Shown: positions 25,599-39,152 of the stretch, in pieces
How the letters are laid out: every line of letters starts with the position of its first letter
How positions within the stretch are numbered: the stretch's first letter is position 1
DNA from: Trema orientale
Lineage: Eukaryota; Streptophyta; Magnoliopsida; Rosales; Cannabaceae
Direction: 5' to 3'
Assembly (NCBI GenBank): GCA_002914845.1
Contig: JXTC01000034.1
Coordinates: forward strand, 496,376 to 560,375
Length of the DNA: 64,000 bases
The notes under the pieces: generated by a model
Database searches by the model: none
What the model saw: the letters and a program-made list of their open reading frames with translations, nothing else
Told to the model about the DNA's origin: nothing
Program-made: the position numbers and the translations under genes

Positions 25599-25769
25599 GG
25601 GATGACTACGGTAGGGGCGTCTCTACGTAGAATCATGCCTTAATTATCATTGGATGGGAATCTGTGGGGAATAACGGGAATCTATAGAGAATCTATTTAT
25701 ATACAGATTCCCATCCAACGGTGAATAGACAGGGTCCTACGTAGGGGCGCTCCTACTGTAGACGCGCTC
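25599..25769. mobile_element. Short palindromic MITE, Mutator type, 10-base target duplication
   Basis: The direct repeat TTAAAAAATA lies at 25589-25598 and 25770-25779. The 171-base element has inverted ends of about 37 bases (GGGATGACTACGGTAGGGGC at the left; GTCTACAGTAGGAGCGCCCC in the reverse complement of the right). Its centre carries a second inverted pair (GGATGGGAATCTG with CAGATTCCCATCC). The 9-10 base duplication suggests a Mutator-like origin. Confidence 0.88.
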
Positions 25770-25779
25770 TTAAAAAATA

Positions 25780-28270
25780 GTATTTTTTAAAAATGTATTT
25801 TTTTTAAAAAAAAAAAATAAAATATCAAATCCAAAAAAAATTGAACTCATTGTATTTTTTCAATTCTTTTATAGAAACATTATACATGGCTTAATTTTCA
25901 CATTTATTATCTTAAATTACGTTTTTATCTCAATCTTGAGACCTCAATTTTCATGTACTTTATTCTGCTACTCTCAACTACAATTTTCGTCTTATATTTA
26001 ATTTCTTAAATATTCAATGTAAATAAATTGCGAAAATTGAGATAAAACATAATTCAAGATTATACGGTGGTGCATTTTAAAAGTTATAGATGAAATTGAG
26101 AAGGACAATATAGTTCCGAAGGCCAAAAATGAAGATTAACCACTATCTTTATTGTTACACGGTCATTTTGACTGCAAAGTTTTGGCATGCATTATCTCCA
26201 TCAAAAGCTGATCCTCATAATATTCCCCTTCGATGACATTCTTCGCCACCATCTCCTCATATCGGAGCCCTTAGGGGGCTTCCTACTGGACTTTTGAAAA
26301 AAGAAAGAGGAAACTATATGGGATGTCCGTTTTTGACATTCTGTGTAAGTATATGCCCTTTTTTTTTTTAAGTTTTAATTTTTATATCCTTTTTTTTAAA
26401 TGATTAGAGTTGCTTTTACTAATTTACCCTTATGTTCTTAAGGGGGAAAAGGGAGGAAAAAAAGCACTGAATACATATTGTATATATCTACATGATTATT
26501 CTCTTTTTTGATTTGACGATTTCTTTCGCCCTTCTTGATCGATAATTCTTCTTCCTTCTCTCTCTCTCTTTTAAAATTTATTTCACGATTCTTTCTCTCT
26601 AGATTACTAGCAAAAATTCAGAACAAAAACCTAAAAAAGAAAAAAGAAACGTATGTGAAAATACAAAAAAGACACATAAATTCGAATTTACCATAAAAAC
26701 TCAACTTCCATGATGGATTGGTATTGGAGATTGCTTGTCTTTATCGTAGCCAGGGAGATTGGAGCGACACCACCACCAACCAGTGTCAAAGATCAGCCAT
26801 CTTCATCGTCGTCACATAATTGAGTATCTCCTATACTAAGGTGCCTTATAGGGATAATATACGCATTGTAATGCATTATTTTCTAGGGATATCTTTTATA
26901 TATTTATATATTTCTCTTAAAATTTCACAAATACAATCCAAATATTTTCAATGCATTTTTGTAATATTTTTATATACACCATTTACGATTTCATATATAA
27001 TTTCCAAAAAATCAAATATTTCACATAAAAGTTTTAAAATAAAATGGAATAAAAGTGTAGATATTTACACAACACTATATCTCGAAGGAACAAAAGTTTT
27101 AATTATGTCAGTTAGACCTCCATTTGCCTAGAACTTTATAATTAGAACCTCACTGGATTCCTAGAAAGTAGACAATTTATATATTAATAGTCACACATTT
27201 ATATGTCTTCTCCTTGAAACTTTGTTTATTCGAGTTTGGAATTTTTTATTTCAGTTTTCGAATATCATAATAGTAATGCGTACATAATACATAGTATATA
27301 TATGTATATCTACAAAGACATTAAAAGAAGTTTCATAAAACAAAAAATATGAAAGTATCGATAGGAAAAATAATATGACTTCCACAAGTGTAAGACAATA
27401 TGCCTTTTTTTGGCAATTTGATTCTTTTTCTGCTTTAGAACCTTACAACATTAGTACAAATATATCTTATGTACATATACAGGGCACCAATCCAGTAGAT
27501 TTTTTTTTTTTTACCTATTTATATGTATTTTTTTATCCAATTAAAATATACCAGAGTAGATGCTTGTACATAAACTCTTTTACCACTCTTGTTACTAGTT
27601 CTGCTCATAACCGAATTCATATCTTTCATAGCTAATTCCTTGATTTCTTCCAAGTCAAGGCCGTACCACGTATAGACCAGTGACAACAATAACATGCTCA
27701 AGGCCCTGCTTGAAATATCCCAGAAAATCAATAAATCTCAATTTAGACATGAACACCTCATCCGTATATATGTCTAACCGACCTTGAGCTTAGCATGAAC
27801 TCCTTCAGATGGTAAATATAATCAAAATTTACAAAATTGAATAACTACCCAACCGACCTTGTGCTTAGCTTGAACACTCCAAGACTGAGAAAGAGCTACT
27901 AGAAGAGGAGTCATACCTTCCTTAATAAGAACTCTCTATTCCAAAACTTGCAATTTCTCCATTCAAATTATCACCATGCAAACAACCAAGGTCTATTATG
28001 TAATTCATATTAAGAAAAGACTACAATAGCCCAAAACACCCAGAAAAATAATGATAAAAACATATAAACAACCATAAACTAGGAACTATAATGATATCAA
28101 GAGAGAGGTCTAACATTATAGTTCTCATACTTGGAGAGATGGAGAGAGAGATTATCTGGTCAAATAAAAAATGGAAGCAAGAGAGATGGATTGAAGAGAT
28201 GGTGGTGAAATTGACTATATATGGAGACCGAAGATTGACTATATATGGAGACTAAAGAACTAAGATATCG
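25780..28270. other. Intergenic region, no gene recognised
   Basis: AT-rich. A fragment of the GGCACCAATCCAATAG MITE family lies at about 27,483-27,540 (related copies at 48,066 and 55,723). A minus-strand frame at 27,519-27,731 has no recognised match. The (GA)n-rich stretch near 28,135-28,200 contains a duplicated ATTGACTATATATGGAGAC. Confidence 0.4.
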
Positions 28271-28279
28271 CTATTAGAG

Positions 28280-29135
28280 AAACCCATGAGTGAAGGATGA
28301 CCAAACTTGCTCTATTCTATACAAGTATCTATTCTTACATCTGCTATTACTACACCAACGCTTCAAGCTATCAGAAAACAAAAGGGCTAAAATGAGATGC
28401 AGATTTTCATGTAATGATATTATAAGCATGAAGATCATATCAATAGCACCAAAAATTAACACAAGGGAATACATCTGATAAGAAAACTCTGCAATGTCAA
28501 ACAAATTTTAAGAGTATCAAGTATTAGAATTTAGAATATTCAACTTCCACAGTCTTGTTGAACAAGGATTACAAGCTCTAATAAACATGACAAACTAACT
28601 ACCTAAATAAATTATGTACAGCCAAGAATAAAAAGATTCCTTATGCTTTGTTAAGTGATTGTCTCTCAGGTTTCTTCCCAGAAATTCCAACCGCAAAGGC
28701 AAGATATCATAGATTATAATTTTGTCATTGATATAAACCTTTAAAGGATAAGAAGAAATGTCCGTACTATCTCAATATACATAAACGAAAACCATAAGTC
28801 TAGAGACCTAAATCTCTAATTTGACAACTATACTTTCCCTTAGAGATAAAAACAATTAGAAAGCATTACTAATTAAAAATAAAAATTAAAGTGAATTTCA
28901 ATAAAGATCTATTATAGAATCGAGAAACGGAAATGGTTTCACGAAGTATAGAGTGTAGATATAATGAAAGATGACATTATTACAGGTTACAATGAAATAA
29001 GGTCGTCTTTGATACCTGAAAATTAGGAGAACAACCGTAAGAAGACCCTTGACAATCCAGGGAATAGTAGTGATTCCGTCATAAATCTGAGCTTTATAAG
29101 GCCACACTTTTTGAGCATCTCATTGCCTCGTAAAA
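28280..29135 (-). pseudogene. Folate-biopterin transporter (FBT2-like) pseudogene fragment
   Basis: The minus strand keeps pieces of a plant folate-biopterin transporter in the right order. The first piece (about 28,970-29,135) reads DAQKVWPYKAQIYDGITTIPWIVK, then a damaged helix and YQRRPYFIV; the family pattern is DVQKVQPSEAQIY..IPWIVKPLWG...YRRRPYFI. After an intron-like gap, about 28,300-28,460 reads GAIDMIFMLIISLHENLHLILALL and then, in another frame, VVIADVRID, compared with the family IADVTIDAC, followed by HPSL. The frame shift, the loss of the PLW part of the PLWG motif and the absence of the remaining transmembrane exons mark it as dead. The exact ends cannot be fixed. Confidence 0.72.
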
Positions 29136-30700
29136 GCAACTGAGAAATGGATAACAAGATTCACATTTCGTAGGAAATGACAGTTATAGTAATAAAACTA
29201 AACTCAATTACCAAAATGATGACTTAGGCTTGCTCTAAACTCAAGAAGAAGAATTAACTAATGTCAGATAACTAACCAAATGAATCTTAGAATAACAGAT
29301 ACAGTTGCACTCTTCTTTAACATTATTCCGTCAAACAACCCTTAGTTTTTAGCTTAATACCAAAACATCAATGCCAAATCCTAACTTAACAATAAATCTC
29401 TGTCTAATTGCCAAAAAAATAAAAATACAAAAAGAAAATACCACAAATAAAAAATCTTTAAACTTAAGATTTCTTCCATAAAACGAAAATGTGAAAGAAT
29501 AAATACATAAATAAGTAAATAAACATAATGAACTCAGTTAAATGGCCCATAGTTCTTATTTGTCCCGTCTAAGTTCTCGGAAACCAACCATTAAAGATAA
29601 AAATAAATAAATAGAAACTTCACAAAATAAAAATTATGGAAATTTAAAAATAAAAAACAAAATAAAATAAAATAAAAGGGGAAAAAAAGGAAAGGGGCAG
29701 GCAAACCTTGAATTTGACGGGGAGACTAGCCTCGCGATTGTTGCAGAAAATGGTACAGTGACCAAGGGCCTGAGGTTGGACTCGGCCGAGTCAAACCGTC
29801 CAACTCGAGAAAATGCGCTCATCCATATAATACTCTATTTCCACATTTCTAAGTACTCTATTGAATCCCTGACTTATTCCATAAATCAAAACCACGTTTC
29901 CGAGGTTGAATCAATGGATCCCTTTTTCTCGAACTATTTTTCTCTACATTTTTATCAAAGAATTCAGGATCCTTTTCCTCCACGATCACTCACTTTCCTA
30001 AGGGAAAATTTACACACACACACACACAAAAAAAACAACAACAACAATAAAAAACAAACAATAAATCGAAGCTTTCTCAATTGGGGATCTTTTATTTTAA
30101 GTAAAAATCGTACATAAAATTGGTTAGTTTTAGGGTTCTAAATCAATGAACTCTCAAATATGACCTTTTACATGGAATTTATAAAAACTAAATGGTGAAA
30201 ATCACAGTTAGACAATGTGTAATATTAAAATTTTGAGTTTTTAAGCTAAGAAAATACCTTATTTTAGTCAGAAAAAAATGGTAGGTATGCGCGGCTGCTA
30301 TAAGCCTGGGGAAGACGAGAGAGAATCGAATGGTTCTTTGGAGGTTTTTGAAGCTCTATACAGGGTTCTCGGGTTGGATTTTTGGGCCCTTATACAAAGC
30401 CCCTATCTCAGCACCTCACAGCACCGAGGAAGCTATAATACGACGCCTTTAAGTGCCTTGTAAAATAAATCTAACTGTGTCGTAAGGGCAACATTAAAGC
30501 AATACATGTATCACAGCGTCTTTTGAGTGCCATAGTACATTATGTGTTATCACGACACCTTAAAGGTGCCACGGTTGGTTAGGTGCCTACCACGGTGCCT
30601 CTGTACACGGCCGTAGCAGACACTTTTTTTTAGTACTAATTAAGTTATATCCTACTGGAAATCAATCCTGACTTTATCCATGTTGTCATTCATGGGAAAG
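29136..30700. other. Intergenic region with a possible transposon relic
   Basis: No gene recognised. The stretch 30,420-30,625 repeats CGACGCCTTTAAGTGCC, GCGTCTTTTGAGTGCC and CGACACCTTAAAGGTGCC in drifting form, in the style of sub-terminal repeats of CACTA elements. I cannot see both ends, so I leave it unassigned. Confidence 0.35.
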
Positions 30701-33234
30701 TGATGGACTACGATCTTAGTCTACATCGAGTTTTGTGTCATTACAATCTTCACTCTCTTATCTTATTAACATTTATTTGTGTTGCGGTCCAACATTGGTT
30801 GACTTGTAGTGATATAGCCCATGATGCTCAAACCCATATCCGATGATAAGAAGTAACAGAAACATCAGCATAGGCACTTAGCAGAGACGTTATAGATCAA
30901 GTTCTATCTTCGTCTACGTCACCGAGTTATTCACCAATAATTTAACTAATCCTACTACCGTAATCTCTAGAGACAATTTGTTGAAATTCAAAGCTTTATC
31001 CAAAGGGTTTGAAATATTTAGATTTATCTCTTGATATTAGAGTTTGAATATTGGTTTGTGATTTGCATAAAATTAGTTGTATATTAGCTGTATATATATT
31101 CAAATAGTTAAATAAATGAAAGGTTGTACTCCATTGTAAGTTTACAAATTATTCTTTATGATTTATCTACTTTTTAATGGTATCAGAGCATGGTACTAAA
31201 ATGGTTCACATTGAAGAACTAAAGCTTACGATCTAGTCCTTTCATCAATGCAGCAGTCCTATCTCGATCCAATTGACTAAAAATAATTTTCTAGTATGGA
31301 AAGGTCAAATTTTGCCTCTAATTTGAAGCCGCAATGTCGAATATCATATATAACAATCAACATCTTCTTCTTAAAAAGTTACAGACACCACCGATATAAC
31401 TAAACAAAATGTAGATCATTTTTTGTAGCTGAATAATGATGCGTAGCTTACAACATGGCTATTTGGTACAATGACGGAAGAAGTTATGAGTATGGTAGTT
31501 AGTATGGATATAACTGCTTAAGTTTAGAATGGAATTGAAAAATACCTATTGCCAATCGCCAAAGAAAAGGAGGAGCGCCTTAAAAACAATCTGATTGAAT
31601 TCAAAAAGAGATCCATGAAGTTGGATGACTACATTCAAAAATTCAAGTTTATACGGCAGTTTGGCGGATGTTAAACAACTTATCTTCCAGGTAGACAAAG
31701 TTTTTGCACTAGTCCGAGGTCTTGGCCAACCATATAAAGAATTTCATGTTGCTATGTTGTCTAAGCCACTTTATCTAACACTATAAAATAATTCATCTTG
31801 TCGCTTCAAAGTCATAAAAAAATGTTATATCTTAGCAAGATGATGAGGAACCAAAATAAGCTGTTGAATTATCTCAAATTTTTCTTGCTAAATGAGGAAG
31901 AGGCAAAAATAAGAGAAGAGGAGTTTTTTTGCAAAGTTAAGAAAGAAGATTTTTTGGCCGAGGCTACTACAGCAATAGTGTTCACAACTCAAATTCTCGA
32001 GATTATTTTAATAATTTTTCTCGATCACCACAAAATTAAAATAAAAGATCACCACAGGGAAGTTTGTTCTCTTTGTCACATCATCCAAATCGAGCCAAGT
32101 CTTGAAACAATATGGAGTGTCAAATTTGTGGGTGTAGTAATCATACTGCTCATAATTAGTGTTACAATCATTACGATTATGGATATCAAATAAAGGATAC
32201 CTACAAGCTTTTATAGCAATAAGTCTTGGAGATGTGAATAATCAATCATTTCATGCAGATTCTAGTTCCAGTATACATATGACTAATGAGAAATGTAATC
32301 TTATTTGTTTACAACCTTATAAAGGAAGAGATAGTATTATTGTTTGAAATGGACATAAATTAGCAATTTCTCATAATGGTGATGCCCTTATTATTACTTA
32401 TCAAAAGTTAACATTGAAAGATTGCTTAGTAGTGCCAATTTTGAAAAAGAATCTTTTATGTATTAGTCAACTCATTGTTGATAATTCTTACTGATTTGAA
32501 TTCACGTCATCTGGTTTTGTTATTGAGGGTCAATGTCAAAGGATAGTACCAAAAGGGCATAAGTGAGAGGGTCATTATGCACTAGATAAAGGTTGTGTTC
32601 ATGCTTTATCTTCAATAAAGACCGGCGCTGCTCTTGTTGGAGTATGGCACCATCAGCTTGGACATCCCAATATTAAATATTCATAAGTTTTGAGTAAAAA
32701 TCATTCAATAAATACTTCCAGTTGGTTAAATAAAAGAACTGTTTTTGGTAGTTGTCAATTGGAAAAATAATGTAAACAACCTATTTTTCTTAGCAATGAA
32801 ATTTTAAAATTTATATTAGATATGATATATTGTGATTTATGGGTCCTGCTCCAATGTTATCTACTCAGATATTTCAGATATTACGTTATATTTGTTTATG
32901 ATTTTTCTCTTTTTTCTTAGATATATCCGCTGAGAAAGAAATCTTACTTCTATTCATGCTTTGTTGATTTTCAAAAATTGGTTGACAACCAATTTGATAG
33001 GCAAACTAAAATCTTCTAGTGTGATGATGGTGGTGAATTTACATCTACAGTTTTTTAGCAGTATCTCTCTACTTGTAGTATTTCAGCAATTCTCTTGCCT
33101 ACATATACCACAACAGAATGTGTTGCTGTGCATAAACATTGCCATACAGTTGAAATATCTTTGACACTCATCTTCTATGCTAATGTGTCTTTGTGGTACT
33201 AGGTTGATGCTCCTCTCACTATAGATTATGATAA

Positions 33235-36065
33235 CGGTTGTTAATATAATCAAATTAAAATTTATTACCTCCTATATACTAATCTAGTATGGCCTAGACA
33301 ATCTAGAATTACCTAGTATAGTGATAAAAATGGTTGATCTTACGAAGAATTGTTCTAATCTCTAAGCTATTAACTCTATTATTTTTAAAGCTCTTTTTTT
33401 TTTAAAATAATGAAACAAAATTGAAATTAAGTGAAATAATGAAAACTATATAATAAAACAGGTCAAATAATTATTCTTTACCTCTAAACAATCATATTAG
33501 AACAATTACCAAACCTTATAATCAATTACTTATCAAAGTTACCAACTGTAGATAGCATAAAAGCTCGTCATATCTCAATATTTTCTTAAGTTTTTACTAG
33601 ATAAAACAAGCTCTTTATCTAGATCCTAATAATTTGATAATTGATGAGTGATTAATTCACTCACAAATCAAGTATCATTCAGCTCAAATAATTATAAGTT
33701 CTCAAGTATTTATGTTGGTTTGATATGTTTTTACTTTATTTTTGTAGTTCTTGTGAATAAATGAGAATCAAGATGAATTGGTGCTAAACATGGGTATTTT
33801 AACTATTGAGAATGAAAGTTGAGTCCGATACGATCGCAACGTGATGAAAATCAGACAAAATAGAGCTAAAACGAAGAAATGGCGTCCCTAGGAAGAAAAC
33901 TGTTTGAGCTGAATTCCAGAGCCAAGAGCACCGCGGCGCTACCTGAAAACCTGATTTCCCGAGGCTAGAGCATCGTGGCGCTGGCCAGGTAGCACCGCGG
34001 CACTACACAGCGTCCGGAAGCGCGTTTTTAGCGAGTTTTTAGAGCCAATCTGGACCATTGATGCCATCTGATCGAATGGTTGATATCCCACCCGACTAGG
34101 TCACCTTGAAGGCCCTTAAATACATCCTTAAGCCTCCATTTGAAGTGTGGAGAGTTAGAGAGAAAACACGAGAAAGAGAGCTCAAAATTTCTAGAGAGGA
34201 AAGAGCTTGGAGCTAAAATTCTTGGAGATGATACTTGAGAGAGTGGCTTGAAGAGATTGAAGCTTGAAGTTCTACCTCCACAAAAGAGTTTTTCTCATCC
34301 TCTTTCTCACCCTAATCTCATTTGAATTTTGTATTATGCTTGATTTATAAATATGTTTGGATAAGGAAATTCTTGTTGAGATTAGTGTTGGATTCTCCTA
34401 TATTGAATTAATTATTATATGTTTGGGTTTGATTTAACTTAAACTTTGATTCAATGTCTTGATTTCTAATATGTTCTTTGAAATTGTTATTGAATTTATT
34501 TATGCTATTCCATACTTAATGCTTCTCAACTAATTAGCTATTAGTTGGATGTTTTGGTTTCTAGAATTTGGCATTTGAGAAAGGAAATTTCAGAAACAAC
34601 CATATGATAGTATAACCTAGGATTTTATAAAGTTTGAGAGAACCTATAATTCCTTTGAGGCCATGATCAAAGAACCATTGAATATAATGAATTCTTAATT
34701 TCTAGGTTCAGAATAGAGATATTGGAACCGAGATTTAGGAGTGATTTCACTCGGCACTCGAGAGAGGGAGTAGAAATATCCTTGGGTTCTTGGCTTATAA
34801 ATAGAAATAATTGATTTGAATAAAATTAGTAATCAAAAGATATAGTTGATGGTTAGGTGAATTCAATCTCCTAGTACATTTATGCATAGAGTTTCCATAC
34901 TTTATTTTTGTATTTATTTTTATCTTTGTATTTATTTAATTACAAATTCATTTAATTTAATTGCCTAGATAAAGTTAGGTTATGACAATTCTGGTAATTA
35001 ACGATAGTTTAACACACATTTCCTTGTGGGATCGACAAATCTACTTATCACTTTATTACTTGTTTACGACCTGTGCACTTGCGGTTATTTTACGTATATG
35101 TATTTTTAGACGTAACAACAACATAGAACTAGCTCTCTAGATTTAATCTAATCAATGCATTAAGTAAAGAAAGATAAGTTGATTCTAGGTTACAATCATA
35201 GAAGCTTAGATTATTTTTTAAACTAGATTATGATCTTCATCATAGTCAATAAATCACTTTGACATGAATTCAATCAACTATAATTTGCTACTAAATACCT
35301 AAATAATTACAGATTTAGAAATTTAAACCTAGCATGCAATTTCTGCCATATTTACTTGGTTGTATATCCAAATAAAGTAAAATAGAAATCATAAACTAAT
35401 AGAAGAAGTATAACAACTTTGAATGAATAATTGATAATCACAAAATGCAGAAAATTAATATAATAATTACGTCTAAGGCTTTGAAATCACCCATAACCTA
35501 AAAGAAATCTAGACTAGTATGTATATAAGGATAAACAATAAGAACATTATACTAGAATGAACAAATAAAGGAAAAAAGAAGGAGAAAGGATAAAGAAATG
35601 CTGAAAACGACCTCCAAGCTCTTCTTCTCCTCTTGATTCTCTCTCTCTCTCTAGTCTCTAAGTATTTATAAGTGTCTAGGTATGTCTAAGAATGATTATT
35701 TTTGAGATAGAAATGTCCTTTTATAGTGTATGAGGTTTTAGAATCATGCTTGATTAGCTACCCAAAGCTGGAAGTGTTAAAAACCCTTAAAAGGTCAGCT
35801 TCCCGTTTTCAGGCATTGTGGCGCCCAATCTCTGGCAGTTCCCTCAGTTTTTGCAACAATGCCACTTTCAGCCCGGTTTTTAGATTTTTACTATCTTTCA
35901 GCTCAGTATTTTGATTTTTAGCTTATTTTAACTCTTTTCAATCATTCACTTCCAAAAACAGCTACAAACATAAAAATAACATTTAAAACCTAAGAATTAC
36001 AAGAAAACAACCAAAGTATATGTATAAAAATATATCAAATTAAAGCTCAATTTTGCACTTATAAG
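33235..36065 (-). mobile_element. LTR-type insertion inside the Copia fossil (outer layer)
   Basis: The sequences 33,235-33,645 and 35,120-36,065 break the integrase region of the Copia fossil and look like one LTR-type segment, apparently in reverse orientation (probably Ty3/Gypsy). A second LTR splits it. The assignment rests on sequence style and on the clean return of Copia sequence after 36,065. Fossil, without coding capacity. Confidence 0.5.
33645..35120 (+). mobile_element. Solo-LTR-like Ty3/Gypsy fossil (innermost layer)
   Basis: About 1.47 kb begins near TGATGAGTGATTAATTCACTC and ends after TGTGGGATCGACAAATC and CCTGTGCACTTGCGG, blocks typical of long LTRs of plant Ty3/Gypsy elements (Tat/Athila side). 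A GC-richer centre has ACCGCGGCGCTAC, CATCGTGGCGCTGG and ACCGCGGCACTAC in near-repeat form. No internal genes are attached. Being innermost, it is the youngest of the three layers. Confidence 0.6.
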
Positions 36066-37713
36066 TCTATTTGATAAATAGATTACCATCATAAACACTT
36101 CATATTGACACTTCTTATTTCAAGCGATACGATAAGCATCTTGATTACAATGGCCTTCGCACTTTTGGGTGTCAATGTTTTATTTACTTGAAAACATAAA
36201 CGGATAAGAAGTTTATCGAAAGAACTTATCCGCGTGTATTTCTTGGCTAAAGACCTCAGCACAAGGGTTATTGGTGTTTGCAACTAAATACCAATCATGT
36301 TTATATCTCTAGACACGTTGTTTTAATGAGCAAATTTTTACATTTACTAACGTCTCTTCTTGCAGTGATATCTCACATGGTTCTTTTTCCATTGTGAAAC
36401 TTATTTCCAAAAGTTGATGAATGGTATCCTTCCCTGAAGAAAAATAATGGTCCTTCCATTACAAAGGTTGCACCCATGTTATTCATATCATCAACTTATC
36501 AGCCTAGTGGTTCTAAGCATATTCTTGATGTTGACTTTTAGGCTCAAGCACATATGGACACTAATCCAATCACGGACTCCAATGCGATTAGTGAAACCAG
36601 TGATATATATAGGCATCATCTCCATCAACTCTAACTCCAACAATCACGGACTTTAATGGAACAAGTGATAATAATGATATACATGAGTCACCTCTGCCTA
36701 TGTCATCATTGCCATCTTTCTCATCAGCTTCAAGTGCAACCTCCAGAGCAGCTTGCTCTACGAATTCTCTTCCTGGCCAAATTTTTGTTGAACTTCTAAT
36801 ACAGCCACTAGCACCAACTTTTGTTGACAATACGCACTATGATTACTCGTGGCAGATCTATAGCATTTCTCATGCTCTAAGTCTCAGGTGAATTTTTTGG
36901 CTGGTCTTATAGAGCCAAAGACTTTTCTTACTGCCTTAAAGTCATTCCTTTGGAGACAACCCATACAAGAAGAAATGCAAGCACTTCATCGCAATAACAC
37001 CCAGAAACTTATCTTAAAACCACTAAATGCGAATGTCATTGGATCCATTTGGGTATTTTGTATAAAATACAAGGAATATGGATCCATAATTGCTACAAGG
37101 CCCGTTTAGTGGCACAAGGATTTAAACAAGTTTCCATTTTTAATTTTGAAGAAACTTTTAGTCATGTCATTAAGCCTACCACTATTCGCCTAATTTTGAG
37201 TGTGATCTTACTCCTCTGCTTTTTGGACAATGGAATGGTCCTTTATACAAACAACTGGTTTGATTGAGATGCGCCTAAAAAAATTTGCTTTTGTTTTGAT
37301 TTTTTTTCCCAAAAAAAATTTGGAGTTCATACCTTACCTCTGGTGGCTTATGCATGTACATCAATTAGTAAACATCCAAATTCTGATATGCTATTTTAGA
37401 GAGACTTTTTGCTATCCTTATTCATTTCTCCCTTTAACCCTTGAGGCATTCTCTTTCATGAGCATGTCAAGTACAAACTTCAATCGAGGTTTTGCTGCTT
37501 TTCTACTTTATTTGATTATTCATCTTTTTCATGTTTCTCAAAGAGTAGCATCTTTTCTTCTTATTTATGTATATGTTATATCCTCTTTATTTGGATTTTT
37601 TTTTTTATATTGGAGATAGGGTAACTGAACTCTTAACTTCTGTATTAGAGGCATATATAGTTACCAATCAGACTAAATCTGTGACCAACTTTATTTGGAT
37701 CCTTTGAACTGAG

Positions 37714-39152
37714 AGCAGAGCCAGCTGAACCTATAGATCAAGTTAGGTATTTACCTAAGACCCACCTTAAGATAAAAACCCCCGAATGTTTCCCCTTTTA
37801 TAGTATTATCCTTTCAGTCATTTTGTTTTCACCTTAAGCCTGAACCGAAAAAAGAAAAATAATTACCTAAAAAAAGAAAAAAAATACTCAAGAAGCCTAT
37901 ATTTTTGGAAGTTGGAACAATATATAACACCCTATTTTCTAGCCATTTTCAAATTTCAAATATCAAACAAAATTTTTTCTTTCAAATATCAACTAGAATT
38001 AAATGTTATTATTATGCATTATCGTTTTATACTTTCATAATTAATTTTACCATAATATATAGTCATAAGTCTTATCTAATCAGTGTTAACTTATATGGTA
38101 CCTGAAAAAGTGAAAAAGATTTTAAGTAGTTTTTTGACTATAAACATTTTTTATTTAGAGTTTACAAATCGTTTTTTTTTCTTACCTATATAGTTATGTA
38201 TTTATTTCAATTATAGTACACATTGCAAAATAGAAAAAAGAAAATACACCAATTTAGTTTCCATATTTTAGGCTCTCTAACAGTTCCTATTTATTTATTT
38301 TTATTTAGTTTTCAGAAGAAAAAAAATGAAAATAGAGATAAATAGAGTTACTAGAAGAAATTGATTTAAAAAAGTGATTTGGAATTGATTGTTTAATTGG
38401 CAATAAGTCGATTTCTAAATTATTTTTTTTGTCCTTTACTCCTTCCTTGTTAATTTATTGATTAACATGGTTATATTTTACCTTTACTCCTTCCTTGTTA
38501 ATTTATTGATTAACATGGTTATATTTTACAGTAGCTATTTTAATTACTTTTTTTGTCTACTGTTATCTTGTGTTGAGGTTTTTGGTTTTATACCTAAGTG
38601 ATAAGAATAAATATGTCTAGTAAAAAATATTCATTCGGATGTGAGAAACTTAAAAAAAAAAGAGAAAGAAAGTGTAATTTAATCATTATAAAGAGTTTTT
38701 GAATAATGTCTCAAAATAGTAAGAAATGGATACCAAACTTAAGTGAAGAAACAAATATTATTATACTGTTAATAAAGTTTTATTTGAGATCAACTACATC
38801 AAAAGAGATTAATATTAATTAAATCGAATAGCTATATTGTCTACTGAACAAGCTTTATGGTATAAAGATTTGATTAATAAGTTTGCATTTCAAAAGACAA
38901 GAAAAGTAAAAATTTTATTCGATGCCTTTCATTTTCTTTGTTAAACGAGTTGTTTATTATTTTTAATATCATATTTTCATATTAGAGATGTCCATTGTTG
39001 GTAAAGTAAATTATTCTTCTATAAAAGTTTTGTTGTATTGTTAATAAGATATCAGAGTATTTTAACAAATTATTTAGAAAAAAATAATTTTAAAAATAGA
39101 TGGAAAAGGCAGATTTACTTAAGACCCCAAAAGTACTTGAGCAGCCTGAGAG
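37714..39152 (+). mobile_element. TTF-type hAT transposon, internally deleted
   Basis: The ends are CAGAGCCAGCTGAACC at the left and, reverse-complemented, CTCAGGCTGCTCAAGTAC at the right, matching the usual CAGAGCCGGCTC-type ends. The left flank carries TACCTAAGACCC and the right ACTTAAGACCCC in the opposite sense. Near 38,612-38,690 is the transposase N-terminus (SSKKYSFGCEKLKKKRERK). Near 38,830-38,920 is the C-terminal tail, including LINKFAFQKTRK in damaged form. The zinc-finger and catalytic core between them are missing. Confidence 0.72.
38433..38528. repeat. Perfect 48-base tandem duplication
   Basis: Two identical head-to-tail copies begin at 38433 and 38481, each with CCTTTACTCCTTCCTTGTTA and ending GATTAACATGGTTATATTTTA. 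Lack of divergence inside an old hAT relic shows that the duplication is recent, or an assembly artefact. Confidence 0.93.

Larger units (their letters stand above)
30700..37700 (+). mobile_element. Ty1/Copia retrotransposon fossil, decayed and interrupted
   Basis: A primer-binding-site-like TGGTATCAGAGCA (initiator Met tRNA type) lies at 31178-31190. Downstream, in family order, are traces of gag (about 31,500-32,200), the protease/pre-integrase region (about 32,230-32,700), integrase (about 32,640-33,200 and 36,070-36,350) and reverse transcriptase (about 36,900-37,270). The element is badly broken, with many interruptions, so it is old. Its LTR limits are unclear and both outer coordinates are approximate. 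A later LTR insertion splits it at about 33,235-36,065. Confidence 0.75.

Noticed and set aside
27519-27731. Minus-strand 70-residue frame as part of the transporter pseudogene
   Set aside because: The sequence does not match the expected transporter C-terminal part.
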